DNA from: Magnetovibrio sp. | Lineage (GTDB): Bacteria; Pseudomonadota; Alphaproteobacteria; Rhodospirillales; Magnetovibrionaceae | Direction: 5' to 3' | Length of the DNA: 5,988 bases | Assembly (NCBI GenBank): GCA_016763895.1 | Contig: JAESSV010000010.1 | Coordinates: 1-5,988 of the forward strand | In this document: positions 4,931-5,988 of the stretch, one piece after another | Numbering within the stretch: position 1 is the stretch's first letter | Layout: each line of letters starts with the position of its first letter | Translations under genes and position numbers: made by a program | Notes under the pieces: model-generated | Database searches by the model: none | What the model saw: the letters and a program-made list of their open reading frames with translations, nothing else | What the model was told of the DNA's origin: nothing

Positions 4931-5988
4931 GCGAACGGTGAAAAGAGACCCCGTAGGCGTGCCGCTTTCATCTTTTAGCGTTTCGGCTTTTAGGGTTCCG
5001 CCATGAGCTTCTATGATTTGTAAAGATATGGACAAGCCCAGACCCGAGTGACGACCAAAGTCTTCGCCTTCGGGGCGTTCGCTATAAAAACGGTCAAAAA
5101 TAGCCTGTTCTTTGCCGGGGGCCAAGCCGGGGCCGGTGTCTTGGACGGTGACGCAAACCCAGTCTTTTTCTGCCCAAGCCTTGATACAAATGGGCTGGTT
5201 TGGATTGGTGAATGAAATGGCATTGCTGAGAAGATTGCGCCACACCTGCATCAAACGATCCGGACTTCCTTTGGTGAGCACGCCGTCTTGGACATCAAGA
5301 TGCACACTTTGCTCACTTGTGGTGTTGTGGATATCAACCAAGGTGGCGAGAAGGTCGCCCAAATCGACAGGCTTACTCGTTGATCGAGACAGTTCCGCAT
5401 CCAGCCTGGAGGCATCGGAAATGTCGGTGATCAAACGATCTAAGCGTTCCACATCCTCTTGGATCACCTCCATAAGTTTTTTCAACTGCTCGGGATCTTT
5501 GACCAACCGCGTGGTTTCTACGGCGCTTTTCAAGCTGGTGAGCGGATTTTTGATTTCATGGGACACATCGGCGGCAAAGGCTTCGATCGCATCCATGCGG
5601 GCCCAAAGGGCTTCGGTCATTTCATTCAAAGCCGACGCCAAATCGCCAATTTCATCCTCGCGCGCTTGCATATTGGGAATCGTGTGTTCGCGGTGATGAC
5701 CGATGCGAATGCGTTCCGCCGCGCGGCTTAAATTGCGAATGGGGCGCGCAATGGTGCCGCCCAAATATAAGGATACCAAAACCGTAAAGATCAAGGTCAC
5801 GGTAAAGACTTGAAGGGTATCTTTGCGCACTTCAAACATCACATTGTCGATGTCTGCGGATGTTTTCGACAACATCAAAACACCCAAGGTCTGTTTGTAA
5901 CGTGTCACGGGCAAGGCCACCGACAACACCAGCGAACGATCCGGCATGTTGCGATGCGCGACCCACACTTCGCCGCGCATGGCGCCCA
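4916..5988 (-). CDS. chvG: ChvG/ExoS-type sensor histidine kinase, C-terminal part (partial)
   Basis: This is the cytoplasmic and last transmembrane part of a membrane histidine kinase, cut by the right edge. The Met encoded at 5980-5978 is internal, since the frame stays open to the edge. Numbered from it: the end of the periplasmic sensor region (LSVALPVTRYKQTLGVLMLS), one membrane segment at about 55-75, a HAMP domain from TIARPIRNLSRAAERIR to about residue 133, then the H box FAADVSHEIKNPLTSLKSA with phospho-accepting His141. The N box is WRNLLSNAISF (about 247-257), G1 is DTGPG (281-285), the F box is FDRFYSERP and G2 is HSGLGLSIS (311-319). The HEIKNPLTSLKSA and LDRLITDISDASRLDAEL wording is characteristic of ChvG/ExoS, which with ChvI responds to acid and envelope stress in rhizobia and relatives. 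The hprK-rapZ-EIIA-HPr neighbourhood supports this. chvI is expected beyond the edge but is not visible. Confidence 0.93.
   Translation of the reverse strand, partial: GAMRGEVWVAHRNMPDRSLVLSVALPVTRYKQTLGVLMLSKTSADIDNVMFEVRKDTLQVFTVTLIFTVLVSLYLGGTIARPIRNLSRAAERIRIGHHREHTIPNMQAREDEIGDLASALNEMTEALWARMDAIEAFAADVSHEIKNPLTSLKSAVETTRLVKDPEQLKKLMEVIQEDVERLDRLITDISDASRLDAELSRSTSKPVDLGDLLATLVDIHNTTSEQSVHLDVQDGVLTKGSPDRLMQVWRNLLSNAISFTNPNQPICIKAWAEKDWVCVTVQDTGPGLAPGKEQAIFDRFYSERPEGEDFGRHSGLGLSISLQIIEAHGGTLKAETLKDESGTPTGSLFTVRLPSS

Overview
The window looks like chromosomal DNA from an alphaproteobacterium, probably Rhodospirillales-like. GC content appears moderate, near half. The evidence is the gene order chvG - hprK - rapZ - EIIA(Man) - ptsH on one strand, together with the short alphaproteobacterial form of HprK that lacks the N-terminal domain found in Firmicutes. 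A full enzyme I gene (ptsI) next to ptsH, rather than only a GAF-containing ptsP elsewhere, points away from typical Rhizobiales. The genus cannot be settled from the sequence alone.

Layout, left to right. Positions 2-502 (+) are the C-terminal end of a cobaltochelatase CobN, cut by the left edge. Everything else is on the minus strand and is transcribed from right to left. From the right edge: the C-terminal part of a ChvG-type sensor histidine kinase (4916-5988, cut by the edge); a stand-alone receiver-domain protein (4459-4821); hprK (3899-4411/4417); rapZ (2948-3898); an EIIA of the mannose family (2544-2951); ptsH/HPr (2260-2547); and ptsI/enzyme I (499-2258). The ptsI gene is split by an apparent one-base deletion in a C run near 944-947. 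From hprK to ptsI the genes abut or overlap by 4 bases (TAA/ATG, ATGA, ATGA, then a 1-base gap), so they are almost certainly co-transcribed and translationally coupled. ptsI and cobN converge and their stop codons share the bases TTAA.

Together the genes make a regulatory phosphotransferase system with no sugar permease in view. EI takes phosphate from PEP and passes it to His21 of HPr and on to His9 of EIIA. HprK can phosphorylate or dephosphorylate Ser52 of HPr. RapZ is a nucleotide-binding adaptor often found in such clusters. ChvG, with ChvI presumably just beyond the right edge, is a membrane sensor genetically linked to this module.

Three things depart from the usual arrangement: an extra CheY-like receiver gene between chvG and hprK with a plausible promoter of its own; a 9-base tandem repeat inside hprK encoding about seven Leu-Gly-Ser units; and the broken ptsI frame. 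I see no mobile element, CRISPR array, tRNA or rRNA. There is no gene-free stretch over 300 bases; the longest gap is 94 bases (4822-4915).
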